DNA of 48,935 nt. It comes from Stagnimonas sp. Lineage in GTDB: Bacteria; Pseudomonadota; Gammaproteobacteria; Nevskiales; Nevskiaceae. The stretch covers positions 1-48,935 of the forward strand of contig JAUSQI010000172.1 of NCBI GenBank assembly GCA_030652575.1, read 5' to 3'. The position numbers were made by a program, and so were the translations under genes. This document shows positions 1 to 9,178 of this stretch, piece after piece (position 1 is the stretch's first letter; every line of letters begins with the position of its first letter). The notes under the pieces were generated by a model. It saw only the letters and a program-made list of their open reading frames with translations. It did not search any database and was not told where the DNA came from.

Positions 1-239
1 AGATGGGCGACAAGACCCAGATCGCCACCGTGGCCCTGGCCGCGCACTACGCAGCGGCATTGACGGTGGTTGCAGGCACTATGCTGGGCATGTTGATTGC
101 CGACGTGCCAGCGGTGTTCGCGGGCGACAAACTGGCCAACAAGATACCGATGAAGCTCGTGCATTCCATTGCCGCCGCCATCTTCGCCGTGCTTGGTGCG
201 GCGACCCTGCTGGGCGCAGGTTCAAAGTTCGGTTTCTGA
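1..239 (+). CDS. GDT1/TMEM165 (UPF0016) family cation transporter, C-terminal part
   Basis: Only the last ~79 residues are present; the gene enters from the left edge. The visible part opens with a G-D-K-T-Q motif, and the two preceding bases (AG) fit a Glu codon, giving the E-x-G-D-(K/R)-(T/S) signature of UPF0016. These proteins carry that motif twice, and this is probably the second copy because only two hydrophobic segments follow, ending in G-S-K-F-G-F. Characterised family members are inner-membrane Mn2+/Ca2+ exporters; Mn2+ is a guess here. It converges on regA, with about 90 bp between them and no convincing terminator. Confidence 0.85.
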   Translation, partial: MGDKTQIATVALAAHYAAALTVVAGTMLGMLIADVPAVFAGDKLANKIPMKLVHSIAAAIFAVLGAATLLGAGSKFGF

Positions 240-327
240 TCCCATGAGCCCGCCGATGAGCGAGTCGCACTTTTTGCTCGGCGTACAAGTGCTGCTCAGA
301 TTGATCGGCCGCCGCACAACAGCGGCT

Positions 328-864
328 TCAGGGCACCCAGCGCTTGGCCAGCTTGCGGGCCAGTGTGCGGCGGTGCATACCGAGGCGGCGAGCCGTCTCG
401 GAAATGTTGAAGTCGGTTTCGGCCAGCACTTCGTGAATACGCTCCATCTCCAGCGTCTTGATCGACGTCGCGCGTGTCGATACCGGCAGTTCGGCCTGCT
501 CGGCGGTCGTGTCGCCGGCAAAGGCGGCTTCGATATCGTCGGTGTTGGCCGGCTTGACCAGGTAGTTGCTCGCGCCGAGCTTGATGGCTTCGACGGCGGT
601 CGCGATGCTGGCAAAGCCGGTGAGCACGACGATCAGCAGCTCGGGATTGTGGAGATGCAGATGGCGCACGACGGCGAGGCCGGATTCATGCCCGAGCTTG
701 AGATCCACCACCGCATGCGTGGGCGTGTGCTGACTCAGCAATGCCACCACGGCATTCAGGGCCGCAGCGCTCAGCACGCTGTAGCCGCGCCGCTCGAAAG
801 AGCGCCGCAGCGTGCGGGCAAAGGCCTCGTCGTCCTCGACGATCAGCAGCACGCGCTCAGTCAC
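328..864 (-). CDS. regA: RegA/PrrA/RoxR-type response regulator
   Basis: A 178-residue cytoplasmic regulator. The N-terminal receiver has the acidic pair E-D-D near residue 10, the phosphoacceptor Asp in A-V-V-D-L-K near residue 55 and the K-P switch near 104. A short linker leads to a C-terminal Fis-type helix-turn-helix (N-I-S-E-T-A-R-R-L-G-M-H-R-R-T). This receiver plus Fis-HTH architecture and size match RegA/PrrA/ActR/RoxR, global redox regulators of respiration. Translation starts at GTG (862-864), which overlaps the last codons of the kinase gene by 8 bp, so the two are translationally coupled. It is the last gene of the cyo unit. Confidence 0.92.
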   Translation of the reverse strand: MTERVLLIVEDDEAFARTLRRSFERRGYSVLSAAALNAVVALLSQHTPTHAVVDLKLGHESGLAVVRHLHLHNPELLIVVLTGFASIATAVEAIKLGASNYLVKPANTDDIEAAFAGDTTAEQAELPVSTRATSIKTLEMERIHEVLAETDFNISETARRLGMHRRTLARKLAKRWVP

Positions 865-2203
865 CTTGCGCTACCTCGCCCTCGATGGCCAAGGCCGCGA
901 CGGGCAGGGTGAGTGTCACCACCGCGCCGCCGTTTTCCGCGTTGGCCGCCCGCACGGTGCCCCCCAGTTTGCGCAGCACGTTCACCACCAGAAACAGCCC
1001 CAGGCCGCTGCCGGGTCGTCCCTTGCTGGATTGATAAGGCTTGCCGAAGCGCTCCAGCATCTCGGGTGCAAAGCCGGGGCCGTGGTCGCGCACGGCAAGG
1101 CGAAGCTGGTCGGCATCGCAGCGTACCAACAGCTCTACCCAGGCAGGCGAGACTTCGCGGGCATTTTCCAGCACGTTGAAGATCACCTGTCGCAACGCGG
1201 TGTCCGAGACGATCGGCGCACGCGAGAAGGTGCTGAAGTCGAGAGGCTCTTCGACGACGTAGTCCAGCGCCATGCCCGGATGCAGGCCTCGCCACTCGCC
1301 GACCAGTTCGTCGAGCAGGCGCGAGAGTGTCGTCAGCACCGGCGACTCGCCACGCGCCTCGCCAGCGGAGAGCAGAATGCCGCTGACGATGTTCTTGCAG
1401 CGCTTCAGCTCGGCATCCATCTCGTTGAGTTCCTGAAGCCGCTCCGGGTGATCGCGAAACTCCTTGAAGTGACGCCAGTCGCCGAGGATCACCGACAGCG
1501 TGGACAGCGGCGTGCCCAGCTCATGGGCGGCGCCGGATGCGAGCAGACCCATGCGGACGATGTGGTCTTCCTCGGCAGCATGCTGGCGCAGGTCGGCCAG
1601 GCGCTGATCACGACGGCGCAGGTTGGCGTTGATGCGGCTGAAGAACAGCACCAGCAGCACGACATTGAGAACGAAGCAGATCAGCGTGCCGCGCACATGC
1701 AGCGCGAACATGCGTTCGGCGTCGTTGGCTTGCAGGCTCAAGGGGACGTAGAACTGCGTCAGTGCGGCGAAGGCTACACAACTCACAGCGACCAGCACCC
1801 AGGTCGACCAAGACTCCAGCAGTGTGGCGGCGAGCACCACCTGCAGCAGATAGAGAAACACGAAGGGGTTGGTCGCCCCGCCACTGAAGTAGAGCAGTGC
1901 CGTGAGTGCCACCACATCCAGCAGCAGACCGGCCATCAGGTCTGCGTTGCGCACCTCGCCCTTGCGGCGCGGCCGCATCATGCTGACCAGGTTGAGAAGC
2001 ACCAGGCCGCCGATGACGGCGAACATCGGCCCCAGTGGCAGCTGCACGTCGAACACCAGCGTGCTGAAGACGATGGTGAAGGCTTGGCCGAACACCGCAA
2101 GCCAGCGCAGCTGGATCAAGAGCAGGGCGTTGCGCTGCCCGGCGGTCTCGCCCAGGGAATCCAGCAGCGAGGGATGACTGGCGAAGGCTTTTGCAGTGGA
2201 CAT
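857..2203 (-). CDS. regB: RegB/PrrB/RoxS-type redox-sensing histidine kinase
   Basis: A membrane kinase of about 448 residues. The N-terminal half has six hydrophobic segments. Between segments 3 and 4 lies G-G-A-T-N-P-F (about residues 108-114), the quinone-sensing heptad of the RegB family. The H-box is A-S-G-A-A-H-E-L-G-T-P-L, with the phosphorylated His near 227. A Cys in L-K-R-C-K near 269 matches the redox-active cysteine of RegB. N-box and G-box ATPase motifs (D-H-G-P-G-F, G-S-G-L-G-L) follow. An ATG at 2203 is preferred because AGGA lies 8 nt upstream; an in-frame ATG at 2209 is closer to it. The gene lies 36 bp after SURF1. Confidence 0.93.
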   Translation of the reverse strand: MSTAKAFASHPSLLDSLGETAGQRNALLLIQLRWLAVFGQAFTIVFSTLVFDVQLPLGPMFAVIGGLVLLNLVSMMRPRRKGEVRNADLMAGLLLDVVALTALLYFSGGATNPFVFLYLLQVVLAATLLESWSTWVLVAVSCVAFAALTQFYVPLSLQANDAERMFALHVRGTLICFVLNVVLLVLFFSRINANLRRRDQRLADLRQHAAEEDHIVRMGLLASGAAHELGTPLSTLSVILGDWRHFKEFRDHPERLQELNEMDAELKRCKNIVSGILLSAGEARGESPVLTTLSRLLDELVGEWRGLHPGMALDYVVEEPLDFSTFSRAPIVSDTALRQVIFNVLENAREVSPAWVELLVRCDADQLRLAVRDHGPGFAPEMLERFGKPYQSSKGRPGSGLGLFLVVNVLRKLGGTVRAANAENGGAVVTLTLPVAALAIEGEVAQGD

Positions 2204-2239
2204 GACCATGATCCTAGCAGCCCGTTGCGGCGGGCTGGC

Positions 2240-2989
2240 TCAGGCTCGCGAGTCCTGTCGCAGGCTGCGTTCGCGGCGGATCACCAACGCGGCCCCGAAC
2301 GGCACCATCAGCGCCAGACCGAACCAGGTCAGCGCGTAGACGAGATGGCTGTTGTGAAAGCGCACCACGGTCAGGCCGCCGATGGGGCCGCCCTCAATGG
2401 TCGCGGCCGCGTCGACGAAGTAGGGGGCCACTTCGCGCGCGGGCAGGCCGCGTGCGGCGGCGATGGCCGCGACATCGCGCGAGTACCAGCGGTTGTTCGC
2501 TAGATCGTTGTGGCGCAGGAATCCACCTTTCGGCTCGGTCAGTCGCAGCAAGCCTTCGACGCTGACTGAGCCGGCCACTTGCCCCTCGGCGCGAGTGGTG
2601 GCATCGCGTTTCTGCATTTCAACGAAGCCGCGATTCACCAGCAGCCACCAGCCATCGCTCGTATGCAGTGGCGTCACCACCCAGCAGCCGGGTCCGCGTT
2701 CGGTGACGGCCTGTGTGCAGGCTTCGAGGTCGTGTCGGAACTCGCCTTCGACGCGCACACGGCGATAGGCATCCGCAGGCGCGATACGGGGCCAGTCGGC
2801 AGGGCCAGGTGCAGCAACCGGCGCTGCGGCCAGCATGCGTTCGGTGCGGGCGATGAGGTCGAGCTTCCAGCTCAGGCGATGCAGCTGCCAGATGCCCAAG
2901 AACATCAGCCCTGCAAAGCTCGCGACGGCCAGCAGCGCAAGCAGCGTCCTGGCAACGCGGCTCAGCGGCCGGGCAGGCTCGGCATCCAT
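2240..2989 (-). CDS. SURF1 family oxidase assembly protein
   Basis: A 249-residue protein with the SURF1 plan: an N-terminal membrane helix ending in G-I-W-Q-L-H-R-L, a periplasmic domain containing V-N-R-G-F-V and a late N-R-W-Y-S-R-D motif, and a C-terminal helix (Y-A-L-T-W-F-G-L-A-L-M-V-P-F-G). SURF1 proteins assist heme insertion into heme-copper oxidases, classically heme A into cytochrome c oxidase. Here the gene starts 10 bp after cyoD, in the place where many operons carry cyoE, so the likely client is this quinol oxidase. That client assignment is inference from position. Confidence 0.9.
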   Translation of the reverse strand: MDAEPARPLSRVARTLLALLAVASFAGLMFLGIWQLHRLSWKLDLIARTERMLAAAPVAAPGPADWPRIAPADAYRRVRVEGEFRHDLEACTQAVTERGPGCWVVTPLHTSDGWWLLVNRGFVEMQKRDATTRAEGQVAGSVSVEGLLRLTEPKGGFLRHNDLANNRWYSRDVAAIAAARGLPAREVAPYFVDAAATIEGGPIGGLTVVRFHNSHLVYALTWFGLALMVPFGAALVIRRERSLRQDSRA

Positions 2990-2999
2990 CTCGAAGCGC

Positions 3000-3416
3000 T
3001 CAAGGCGCCTGCCGCATCTCGTGGGCGTCCATCGGCATCATGTTCTCGTTCATGTGGTACATCACCCACAGCGAACCCGAGAGCGTAATGACCACCAGCA
3101 CGGCGGTGAAGATCAGCGCCAGCATGTTCCAGCCACCTTCGGAACTTGTGTTCATGTGCAGGAAATAGATCATGTGCACGAGGATCTGCACGAAGGCGAG
3201 GGCCATGATGATCAGCACCGTCGCCTGCTTGCTGGGCAGCACGTCGCCCATGACCAGCCAGAACGGGATGGCGGTGAGCACGACCGAGAGAATGAAGCCG
3301 GTCATGTAGCCCTTGAAGCTGCCGTGCGGCTCCTGCTCGTCGTGGCCGCCGGTGTCGTGGTGACCGTGAACCTGCGGACTGCCTGCCTCGTTTTCCTTGT
3401 GCATCGCGGTACTCAT
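3000..3416 (-). CDS. cyoD: Cytochrome bo3-type ubiquinol oxidase subunit IV
   Basis: A 138-residue small subunit with three transmembrane helices: [26 protein letters not shown] and [13 protein letters not shown]. The motif H-M-I-Y-F-L-H-M lies between the last two and is typical of CyoD. The N-terminus is unusually His-rich. Subunit IV is not catalytic and is thought to stabilise the CuB site during assembly. The start ATG overlaps the cyoC stop by 4 bp. Confidence 0.93.
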   Translation of the reverse strand: MSTAMHKENEAGSPQVHGHHDTGGHDEQEPHGSFKGYMTGFILSVVLTAIPFWLVMGDVLPSKQATVLIIMALAFVQILVHMIYFLHMNTSSEGGWNMLALIFTAVLVVITLSGSLWVMYHMNENMMPMDAHEMRQAP

Positions 3417-4039
3417 CGCAGCACTCCCATCAGATAGACGAAGGTGAAGACGCCGATCCAGACGACGTCGAGAAAGTGCCAGAACAGGCTGAGGCAGGCG
3501 AGGCGCCGCATGTTGGGCACGGTGAGGCCACGGCGATGCACCTGCGCCATCAGCACCACCAGCCAGACGATGCCGAAGGTGACGTGCAGGCCGTGGGTGC
3601 CGACCAGAGTGAAAAAGGCCGACAGAAAGGCGCTGCGCTGCGGGCCCGCGCCCTCATGGATCAGGTGATGAAACTCATAGAGTTCGAGCGCGATGAAGGC
3701 GATGCCGAACAGGCCGGTGATGCCGAGCCAGACCAGCGTCGCAGTCTGGCGCTTGCGCGCCATCTCCAGCATGGCGAAGCCGTAGGTGATCGACGACAGC
3801 AGCAGCATGGAGGTATTGACGGCGACCAGCGGCAGGTCGAACAGATCCTTCGGGCCGGGGCCGGCGGCATAGCTGCCGCCGAGCACGCCGTAGGCGGCGA
3901 ACAGCACCGCGAACAGCAGGCAGTCGCTCATCAGATACAGCCAGAAACCGAGCAGCGTGGCGTTCTCGGGGTGATGATCTTCGCGCAGGTAGAACGAGTT
4001 GCGCTCTTCCGGGCTGAGTGTGGTGGCAAGGCTGCTCAT
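3413..4039 (-). CDS. cyoC: Cytochrome bo3-type ubiquinol oxidase subunit III
   Basis: A 208-residue heme-copper oxidase subunit III with five predicted helices, the usual count for quinol oxidases. The conserved [16 protein letters not shown] start and the [13 protein letters not shown] motif with paired histidines are present, and the end [13 protein letters not shown] is characteristic. It has no metal centres of its own and supports the proton path and stability of subunit I. It begins one base after the cyoB stop codon. Confidence 0.95.
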   Translation of the reverse strand: MSSLATTLSPEERNSFYLREDHHPENATLLGFWLYLMSDCLLFAVLFAAYGVLGGSYAAGPGPKDLFDLPLVAVNTSMLLLSSITYGFAMLEMARKRQTATLVWLGITGLFGIAFIALELYEFHHLIHEGAGPQRSAFLSAFFTLVGTHGLHVTFGIVWLVVLMAQVHRRGLTVPNMRRLACLSLFWHFLDVVWIGVFTFVYLMGVLR

Positions 4040-4040
4040 G

Positions 4041-6059
4041 TCAGGACCTCAGTGCCGAAAGCTGACGGGTTCGCGTGTCTTCGATGTCCGTCACCTCGTT
4101 CGCGTGGATGTGGAAATCGCGGTCGTAATTGAAGGTGTGGCCAATGGCCGTGCCGATCAGCGCCACGAAGCTCAAGCCGGCCAGCCACCAGATGTGCCAG
4201 ATGAGTGCAAAGCCCAGCACCGCGCTGATGCCCGCCAGGATGATGCCCGCCGAGGTGTTGCTTGGCATGTGGATGTCGACGTAGCCATCGCGCGGACGCT
4301 CGTAGCCACGGGCCTTCATGTCGTGCCAGCTGTCGAGTTCGTGCACGCGCGGCGTGAAGGCGAAGTTGTAGGCAGGCGGCGGTGAAGAGGTAGACCATTC
4401 CAGCGTGCGGCCGCCCCAGGGATCGCCACTGTCGTCGCGCAGCGCCTCGCGGCGTTTGAAGCTGACGTAGAGCTGGATCAGGAAGGCCAGGATGCCGAAG
4501 CCGATGAGCACGGCACCGAAGGCGGCGACGACGAAGAAAGGTTGCAGGCTCATGTCCTCGAAGTGCGAGACGCGCCGCGTTACGCCCATCAGGCCCAGCA
4601 CGTAGAGCGGCATGAAGGCGAACAGGAAGCCGATCTGCCAGAACCAGAACGAGACACGGCCCCAGAAGTCGTCGAGCTTGAAGCCGGCCACTTTCGGGAA
4701 CCAGTAGTTGATGCCCGCGAACACGCCGAAGATCACGCCGCCGATGATGACGTTGTGGAAGTGCGCGATCAGGAACAGCGAGTTGTGCAGCACGAAATCC
4801 GCCGGTGGCACGGCGAGCAGCACGCCGGTCATGCCACCGATGACGAAGGTGAACATGAAACCCATCGTCCACAGCATCGGCACCTCGAAGCGGATGCGGC
4901 CGCGATACATCGTGAACAGCCAGTTGAACATCTTCGCGCCTGTAGGGATCGAGATGATCATCGTGGTGATGCCGAAGAAGCTGTTGACGCTCGCACCTGA
5001 GCCCATCGTGAAGAAATGATGCAGCCACACGAGGTAGCTGAGGATGGTGATGACCACCGTGGCGTAGACCATCGAGGCATAGCCGAACAGGCGCTTGCCG
5101 CTGAAGGTGGAGACCACCTCGGAGAACACGCCGAACAGCGGCAGGATCAGGATGTAGACCTCCGGGTGGCCCCAGATCCAGATCAGGTTCACGTACATCA
5201 TGGCGTTGCCGCCGAAATCGTTGGTGAAGAAGTGCGTGCCGACGTAGCGATCGAGCGACAAGAGACCCAGCACGCCGGTGAGCACGGGGAAGGCCGCGAC
5301 GATCAGCACGTTGGTGCAGAGCGCGGTCCAGGTGAAGATCGGCATCTTCATCAGCGTCATGCCCGGCGCGCGCATCTTGATGATGGTGGCGAGCAGGTTT
5401 ACGCCAGAGAGCAAGGTGCCGACGCCCGCGATCTGCAAGGACCAGATGTAGTAATCGACGCCGACCCCGGGACTGTAGGCGATGCCTGATAACGGCGGAT
5501 ACGCAAGCCAGCCCGTGGTCGAGAACTCGCCGACGAACAGCGACACCATCACCAGCGCCGCACCCGCCGCAGTCATCCAGAAGCTGAAGTTGTTGAGGAA
5601 GGGGAAGGCCACATCGCGCGCGCCGATCTGCAACGGCACCACGTAGTTCATGAGCCCGGTGACGAAGGGCATGGCCACGAAGAAGATCATGATCACGCCG
5701 TGCGCCGTGAAGATCTGGTCGTAGTGGTGCGGCGGCAGATAGCCCATCGAATCACCGAAGGCCAGCGCCTGATGCAGTCGCATCATGATCGCGTCGGCGA
5801 AGCCGCGGATCAGCATGACGATGCCGAGCACCATATACATCACGCCGATCTTTTTATGGTCGATGGTGCAGAACCAGTCACGCCACAGCCAGCCCCAGGC
5901 CTTGGCGCGGGTGATCTGCACCAGCACGAACACGCCCAGCAGTGCGGCGCCGACAAAGGTGGCGAGCAGGATCGGCTCGTGGAAGGGGATCACGTCCCAG
6001 CTCAGGCGGCCGAAGATGGCCTGCATCAGCGGTGAGCGTTCGGTGGGCTCGATGGTCAT
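4041..6059 (-). CDS. cyoB: Cytochrome bo3-type ubiquinol oxidase subunit I (catalytic)
   Basis: A 672-residue proton-pumping subunit, similar in length to E. coli CyoB (663). All six heme and copper ligands are visible: His in [10 protein letters not shown] (low-spin heme), W-G-H-P-E-V-Y-I (CuB His with the cross-linked Tyr), V-W-L-H-H-F-F-T (two CuB His) and L-I-A-H-F-H-N-V (high-spin and low-spin heme). It reduces oxygen to water using ubiquinol. It starts about 30 bp after cyoA. Confidence 0.97.
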   Translation of the reverse strand: MTIEPTERSPLMQAIFGRLSWDVIPFHEPILLATFVGAALLGVFVLVQITRAKAWGWLWRDWFCTIDHKKIGVMYMVLGIVMLIRGFADAIMMRLHQALAFGDSMGYLPPHHYDQIFTAHGVIMIFFVAMPFVTGLMNYVVPLQIGARDVAFPFLNNFSFWMTAAGAALVMVSLFVGEFSTTGWLAYPPLSGIAYSPGVGVDYYIWSLQIAGVGTLLSGVNLLATIIKMRAPGMTLMKMPIFTWTALCTNVLIVAAFPVLTGVLGLLSLDRYVGTHFFTNDFGGNAMMYVNLIWIWGHPEVYILILPLFGVFSEVVSTFSGKRLFGYASMVYATVVITILSYLVWLHHFFTMGSGASVNSFFGITTMIISIPTGAKMFNWLFTMYRGRIRFEVPMLWTMGFMFTFVIGGMTGVLLAVPPADFVLHNSLFLIAHFHNVIIGGVIFGVFAGINYWFPKVAGFKLDDFWGRVSFWFWQIGFLFAFMPLYVLGLMGVTRRVSHFEDMSLQPFFVVAAFGAVLIGFGILAFLIQLYVSFKRREALRDDSGDPWGGRTLEWSTSSPPPAYNFAFTPRVHELDSWHDMKARGYERPRDGYVDIHMPSNTSAGIILAGISAVLGFALIWHIWWLAGLSFVALIGTAIGHTFNYDRDFHIHANEVTDIEDTRTRQLSALRS

Positions 6060-6089
6060 GGCGGTTCTCGGTATCGGTCGTTCGCCGCG

Positions 6090-7166
6090 TCAGCGCAGCG
6101 GGCTGTAGCGCGGCGCGTCGCTGCGGGTGGCTTGCAGTTGATCGGGGCTGATCTGGCAGAGGGCGAGCACGTAGCTGTCCTCGTAGGCGCCGCGGCCCGG
6201 CTGGCGTGGCTGGTCGTAGGTGAGGCGGGCGACGTTGTAGACGTTGTTGAGGCCCAGGCCGCCCTTGGCATCGATGCGCATCATGTCGCGCATGCACATC
6301 TTGGTCGGCTCGACACAGAGGTTGAGGATGGCGTCGTAGAGGCCGGCCATCGTGCTGCCGTAATGGCGCACGGGTTCGCGCTCGCTGGGTTTTTCCAGCG
6401 CCTGGTAGGCCTCGCGGGTCAGCGCCTCCGGCTTGGCGCGCACGTCGGCGACCCAGCGGTCGAAACCTGCGCCGTCCAGGGCCGCAAAGCGGAAGCGCAT
6501 GTGCGAAAAACCCGCGCCGCTGTAGTTGGCCGAGAAGCCCTCGTAATCGCCGGCCTTGTTGATGATGGCGTGCAGCTTGGTTTGCATGCCGGGCATCGCG
6601 TAAATCTGCCCGGCGAGCGCCGGGATGAAGAACGAGTTCATCACCGTCGAAGAAGTGATCTCGAATTCGATCGGCACGTCCACGGGTGCGGCCAGCTCGT
6701 TGACGCTGGCGATGCCGTAGTCGGGATAGAAGAACAGCCACTTCCAGTCGAGTGCGACCACCTGCACCTTCAGCGGCTTGATGTCCGCCGGTAGTGGGCG
6801 CATGGCATCGATGCGACCGAGCTTGCGGAACGGGTCGAGCGTGTGGGTGGCGATCCAGGTCACGGCGCCCAGCGCGATGACGATGAGCAGCGGTGCAGCC
6901 CAGATCAGCAGTTCGAGCTGCGTGGAGTGGTGCCAGTCCGGCGTGTGCTTGGCCTTGGTGTTGCTGGCCCGGTAGCGCCAGGCGAACACGCCGGTCATCA
7001 CCATCACCGGCACCACGATCAGCAGCATCAGCACGGTGGAGATCACGATGAGATCGCGCTGCTGCACCGCGATGTCGCCCGAGGGCGCCATCACCACTGC
7101 ATTGCAACCCGTCAGCAGCGCAGGCAGCAACAAGAGCAGAAGGCAGCGGGTGAGGCGGGCGGCCAT
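6090..7166 (-). CDS. cyoA: Cytochrome bo3-type ubiquinol oxidase subunit II
   Basis: A 358-residue lipoprotein subunit. The ATG at 7166 is chosen because a strong AAGGAGG (7173-7179) sits 7 nt upstream and because it gives a clean lipoprotein signal with lipobox L-L-T-G-C; the frame stays open further upstream but that part is not signal-like. Two membrane helices follow (V-L-M-L-L-I-V-V-P-V-M-V-M-T and L-L-I-W-A-A-P-L-L-I-V-I-A-L). The cupredoxin-like domain lacks the CuA cysteine/histidine set, as expected for a quinol rather than cytochrome c oxidase. The C-terminus has the C-V-E-P-T-K-M-C-M pattern. First gene of the operon. Confidence 0.95.
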   Translation of the reverse strand: MAARLTRCLLLLLLPALLTGCNAVVMAPSGDIAVQQRDLIVISTVLMLLIVVPVMVMTGVFAWRYRASNTKAKHTPDWHHSTQLELLIWAAPLLIVIALGAVTWIATHTLDPFRKLGRIDAMRPLPADIKPLKVQVVALDWKWLFFYPDYGIASVNELAAPVDVPIEFEITSSTVMNSFFIPALAGQIYAMPGMQTKLHAIINKAGDYEGFSANYSGAGFSHMRFRFAALDGAGFDRWVADVRAKPEALTREAYQALEKPSEREPVRHYGSTMAGLYDAILNLCVEPTKMCMRDMMRIDAKGGLGLNNVYNVARLTYDQPRQPGRGAYEDSYVLALCQISPDQLQATRSDAPRYSPLR

Positions 7167-7222
7167 GACAAACCTCCTTGAAAGCGATGGGCTTACTCTA
7201 GGCGCACGCCCTGCCATCCGCG

Positions 7223-7274
7223 ATTGGACGTTTTGTCCTATGTCCATCGCCGCGACATCATGCGATGGTCCAAT
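7223..7274. promoter_or_regulatory. Nested inverted repeats in the cyoA/MFS divergent region
   Basis: The 145-bp gap between cyoA and the divergent MFS gene holds several palindromes. ATTGGAC (7223-7229) is perfectly inverted as GTCCAAT (7268-7274). Inside lie GGAC/GTCC (7226-7229, 7235-7238) and CCATCGC/GCGATGG (7244-7250, 7262-7268), all perfect. The inner part reads GCGACATCATGCGA, loosely like RegA-type GCGAC...CGC sites. A role as operator for one or both genes is inferred from position; no clean -10/-35 pair was recognised. Confidence 0.45.
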
Positions 7275-7311
7275 TCTCTGAAAGGGCACCGAGCCCCAGC
7301 GCGAGACCTTT

Positions 7312-8640
7312 ATGCCGATTGCCACGCATCCGTCACCAGACCGTCCCGTTCAGGATGACCCCAGTGCCCATGTTTCACCGGGCGAGATCGCCATCGGTGT
7401 GATTATCGGCCGCCTGTCGGAGATGTTCGACTTTTTCGTGTTCGGCATCGCCTGCGTGCTGGTGTTTCCGGCGGTGTTTTTCCCGCACGTCGATAGCCAG
7501 ACCGGCACCTTCTACTCCTTCGCCCTGTTTTCGCTCGCCTTCGTCGCACGCCCATTCGGCTCGCTGCTGTTTCGCATCCTGCACACACGCTATGGCCGCG
7601 GCACGCGGCTGACCATCGCGCTGTTCGCACTCGGCACCGGCACGGCCGGCATCGCCTTCGTGCCCGGCTATGCCACGTTGGGCACCTACTCGATTGCGAT
7701 CCTCGCCTTCATGCGCATCGTGCAGGGGCTGGGTATCGCAGGTAGCTGGGATGGCCTGCCATCGCTGTTGGCACTCAATGCACCGGAGAACCGCCGCGGC
7801 TGGTACGCGATGATCCCGCAGCTCGGTGGTCCGATCGGCTTCCTGATCGCCGCCGGCCTCTTTGCTTTTCTGTATTCGTCACTGTCGCTGGCGGACTTTC
7901 TCGACTGGGGCTGGCGCTATCCTTTCTGCGTCGCCTTTGCGATCAATGTCGTGGCGCTGTTCGCAAGACTGCGGCTGGTGGTAACGCCCGAGTTCACCGA
8001 GTTGCTGAAGACGCGCGAGCTGGATCCCTCGCCGTTGGGCGATCTGTTTCGCACCCAGCGCGCCAGCATCGTACTGGGTGCCTTCGCACCGCTGGCCAGC
8101 TTTGCGCTGTTCCATCTGGTGACCGTCTTCCCGCTGTCCTGGGTCACCTTGTTCAGCGATCAATCGGTGGTCGATTGCCTCATCGTGCAGATGTTCGGCG
8201 CGGTGCTCTGCATCGTCAGCATGCTGTTGTCCGGGCAGGTGGCGGATCGCATCGGCCGCCGCGCCACCTTGGCCATCGGCGCAGGGCTGATCGCGCTGTT
8301 CAGTCTCGTCGGCCTGCTGCCGGTGTTTCTGCAGGGCACGCCGCTCGGCGCACTGCTGTTCGTGCTCGGTGGCTTCGTGCTGCTCGGCTTCTGCCATGCC
8401 CAGGCAGCCGGTGCGATCAACTCCACGTTTCCGAGCCAGTACCGCTACAGCGGTGCAATCGTCACGTCGGACCTGGCCTGGCTGTTCGGGGCCGCTTTCG
8501 CGCCTTTGGTGGCGCTGTTCATCGCCGCCAATTTTGGCGTCGGCTACGTGGGGCTTTACCTGCTTTCAGGATCGGTCGGGACACTGCTTGCACTCGGAGT
8601 GAACCGCAGTCTTGAGATGCGATCCGAACGGGACCAGTGA
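7312..8640 (+). CDS. MFS transporter, metabolite:H+ symporter-like
   Basis: A 442-residue protein with about twelve hydrophobic helices. The region E-M-F-D-F-F-V-F-G in helix 1, the R-x-L-x-x-R-Y-G-R-G loop after helix 2 and D-R-I-G-R-R between helices 8 and 9 are major-facilitator signatures. F-V-A-R-P-F-G and the acidic 'E-M-F-D' helix 1 point to the MHS (citrate/alpha-ketoglutarate/proline symporter) branch. The substrate cannot be read from sequence. It is divergent from cyoA and may share its control region. Start ATG at 7312 has only a weak ribosome site. Confidence 0.85.
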   Translation: MPIATHPSPDRPVQDDPSAHVSPGEIAIGVIIGRLSEMFDFFVFGIACVLVFPAVFFPHVDSQTGTFYSFALFSLAFVARPFGSLLFRILHTRYGRGTRLTIALFALGTGTAGIAFVPGYATLGTYSIAILAFMRIVQGLGIAGSWDGLPSLLALNAPENRRGWYAMIPQLGGPIGFLIAAGLFAFLYSSLSLADFLDWGWRYPFCVAFAINVVALFARLRLVVTPEFTELLKTRELDPSPLGDLFRTQRASIVLGAFAPLASFALFHLVTVFPLSWVTLFSDQSVVDCLIVQMFGAVLCIVSMLLSGQVADRIGRRATLAIGAGLIALFSLVGLLPVFLQGTPLGALLFVLGGFVLLGFCHAQAAGAINSTFPSQYRYSGAIVTSDLAWLFGAAFAPLVALFIAANFGVGYVGLYLLSGSVGTLLALGVNRSLEMRSERDQ

Positions 8641-8646
8641 ACTAAA

Positions 8647-8730
8647 GGTTTCTTCCAGCATGCGGTCTGCCCGCTTGACGAGGTCGGCAATCGAGAACGG
8701 CTAGGTCAACACCTCCATGTCGTGCTCCAC
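8647..8730 (-). pseudogene. Decayed C-terminal tail of a response-regulator receiver
   Basis: Just downstream of the receiver gene at 8732, in the +1 frame, the minus strand translates as M-E-V-L-T-(stop)-P-F-S-I-A-D-L-V-K-R-A-D-R-M-L-E-E. This is the classic end of a receiver domain (L-T-K-P-F-S-x-x-D-L then an amphipathic helix), with the invariant Lys codon replaced by TAG (8701-8703). No start or N-terminal part is present in frame. It appears to be left over from a former receiver or hybrid kinase gene. Confidence 0.55.
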
Positions 8731-8731
8731 C

Positions 8732-9082
8732 TCAGGCAATCGCCTTGAGAACTTCCGCAACCATGAAGGGCTTGGGCAATATGCCCGCGAAGGTGAACTC
8801 GCCGAGCTTGGCTTTGGCGAGATCCGGACGGCCTGAGATCACCAGCACGCGAGACTGCGGGTGCAATTCGTGAAAGCGTTTGACGACGTCGAAGCCATCC
8901 GGGCCGTGGCCGAGATTGAAATCGGTGATCAACACATCGACCTCTTCGAGCTGCGCCGCGGAATCGGTGGCGCTGGCTCCATCGCTCACGGCCAGCACGC
9001 TATGGCCCTCTTCGACGAGGCAGTCCTCCAGAAACTCCCTGATGATCTGATCGTCTTCCACAAGAAGAATGCGCTTGCTCAT
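8732..9082 (-). CDS. Stand-alone CheY-like receiver protein
   Basis: A 116-residue single receiver domain with E-D-D near residue 10, phosphoacceptor Asp in V-L-I-T-D-F-N-L-G (about 53), S/T switch in V-I-S-G-R-P and Lys in L-P-K-P-F. There is no output domain. The ATG at 9082 is preferred over an upstream GTG (9097) because GGAG lies 9 nt before it. The motif D-F-N-L-G-x-G-P-D-G-F resembles receivers that accompany hybrid kinases. No cognate kinase is adjacent. Its role (phosphate shuttle or sink) is unknown. Confidence 0.85.
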   Translation of the reverse strand: MSKRILLVEDDQIIREFLEDCLVEEGHSVLAVSDGASATDSAAQLEEVDVLITDFNLGHGPDGFDVVKRFHELHPQSRVLVISGRPDLAKAKLGEFTFAGILPKPFMVAEVLKAIA

Positions 9083-9178
9083 GCTTAGGTTCTCCACGGC
9101 AGCGGAGGCCAGATTGGCCCACCAATCAGCATGCAGTAGACGTCAGGCTGCTGAGCCGCCACTGAAAATGTCGCCTGG

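Noticed and set aside
812-2503. Long plus-strand open frame of about 560 codons
   Set aside because: It lies antisense to regB and SURF1, which have clear family motifs; the frame is open only because of high GC codon bias.
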